From contig CANGZK010000065.1 in assembly GCA_947458565.1 (NCBI GenBank), positions 1 through 6,335 on the forward strand: DNA of 6,335 bases, written 5' to 3'. Shown one piece after another: positions 5,785-6,335 of this stretch; the stretch's first letter is position 1; every line of letters starts with the position of its first letter. Below the pieces are notes generated by a model. The model saw nothing but the letters and a program-made list of their open reading frames with translations. It did no database searches and was not told the DNA's origin. Source of the DNA: Acidimicrobiaceae bacterium. Lineage in GTDB: Bacteria; Actinomycetota; Acidimicrobiia; Acidimicrobiales; Ilumatobacteraceae. The position numbers and the translations under genes were made by a program.

Positions 5785-6335
5785 GACTGCGCTCCACTCG
5801 TTGGCTGTCGACGCCAGTTGGCAGGAAGTGTGCGATCCAACACGTCGTCAACGGTGATTGCACCCAACAAACGATTGTTGGCATCACAAACAGCAACTGC
5901 CAACAAGTTGTAGCTCGCCAAACGCTCGGCCACTTCACGCTCGGGCATTGTTGGAACGATTGTTGGTTCCATTTCCACGCACTGACTGAGTGTCATGTGT
6001 GGAGACTCGCGCAACAAACGCTGAAAGTGCACGACACCGAGGTAGGTGCCGGTTGGTGGGTAGTGCGGTGCGTGTGCAACAAACACCTGTGCAGCGATCG
6101 AGACCAAGATGTCTGGTTCGCGAATTCGGGCAAGCGCTTCAGCAACTGTCGAGTCGGGAGACATGACCACAATGTCAGGCGTCATCAATGCGCCTGCTGT
6201 GCCTTCGGCGTGCGACAACAACTGGCGCATGGTCTCTGCATCTTCGTCATCCATTGCTTCCAGCACTTTGCTGCGTTGTTCGCCAGGCATTTGCACCAAC
6301 AAGTCGGCCAAGTCGTCGTATTCCATCTCGTCAAA
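5781..6335 (-). CDS. MgtE N-terminal/CBS domain protein lacking the transporter domain (5' end outside window)
   Basis: The last 184 codons are visible; the frame is open through the window edge, and the residues before the Met at 6326 (FDE) fit the repeat pattern, so that Met is internal. In order: the end of an MgtE_N helical repeat domain (ADLLVQMPGEQRSKVLEAM), a first CBS domain from GALMTPDIVVMSPDSTVAEAL to GTYLGVVHFQRLL, then a second CBS domain (PTIVPTMPEREVAERL to LLGAITVDDVLDRTL). In the MgtE channel these two domains sense Mg2+ and are followed by membrane helices. Here the protein stops 13 residues after DRTL, at NWRRQPTSGAQS, with no membrane segment, so it cannot itself be the channel. 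Actinobacterial relatives of this form are soluble and often have an extra N-terminal domain, which cannot be checked here. Its TGA overlaps the DUF1003 start. It is probably an Mg2+ or nucleotide-sensing partner. Confidence 0.93.
   Translation of the reverse strand, partial: FDEMEYDDLADLLVQMPGEQRSKVLEAMDDEDAETMRQLLSHAEGTAGALMTPDIVVMSPDSTVAEALARIREPDILVSIAAQVFVAHAPHYPPTGTYLGVVHFQRLLRESPHMTLSQCVEMEPTIVPTMPEREVAERLASYNLLAVAVCDANNRLLGAITVDDVLDRTLPANWRRQPTSGAQS
5792..5795 (-). promoter_or_regulatory. Shine-Dalgarno site of the DUF1003 gene
   Basis: GGAG on the minus strand, within the last codons of the MgtE/CBS gene, lies 7 bases before the ATG at 5784. It supports that start in addition to the ATGA overlap. 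Confidence 0.6.

Overview
This window is a housekeeping segment of a bacterial chromosome, most likely from an actinobacterium. The order gyrB, gyrA, a DUF3566 membrane protein, tRNA-Ile(GAT) and a tiny membrane protein is the arrangement known near the replication origin of many Actinobacteria. Base composition looks moderate (roughly half G+C by eye, not counted), with heavy use of TTG for leucine. From this and the style of the GyrA, DUF3566 and MgtE/CBS proteins I guess an Acidimicrobiia-like lineage, perhaps a freshwater or marine planktonic one; this is an inference, not a measured placement.

Layout. Positions 1-234 hold the last 77 codons of gyrB. gyrA (268-2808) follows with a clear ribosome binding site. 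Next come a small TadE/TadG-like single-pass membrane protein whose start codon is unclear (about 2853-3155), a DUF3566 two-helix membrane protein (3152-3562) coupled to it by a GTGA overlap, and tRNA-Ile(GAT) (3590-3663). A 54-residue membrane peptide (3677-3841) has its Shine-Dalgarno sequence almost touching the tRNA 3' end. Then come a Rossmann-fold dehydrogenase-like protein of unknown substrate (3854-4852) and a Fur-family zinc-site repressor (4849-5298) joined to it by an ATGA overlap. All of these read rightward with gaps of at most 44 bases, so they could be one long, tRNA-punctuated transcript.

On the opposite strand, converging on the Fur gene with only 12 bases between the stop codons, is a two-gene unit. 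It is a soluble MgtE_N-CBS protein (5781-6335, its N-terminal part outside the window) overlapping by ATGA with a DUF1003 membrane protein (5311-5784). The DUF1003 gene may act together with the Mg2+-sensor-like CBS protein.

How the genes relate. GyrB and GyrA form DNA gyrase. DUF3566 and the small post-tRNA peptide are conserved companions of gyrA in Actinobacteria, with no settled function that I know of. The dehydrogenase-Fur overlap suggests joint expression, and possibly metal-linked regulation of the enzyme. I see no mobile element, CRISPR array, phage gene or toxin-antitoxin pair, and no convincing new multi-gene system. The points most worth a second look are the missing canonical start of the TadE-like gene, the small peptide behind the tRNA, and the coupled dehydrogenase/Fur pair. 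No gene-free stretch exceeds 44 bases.
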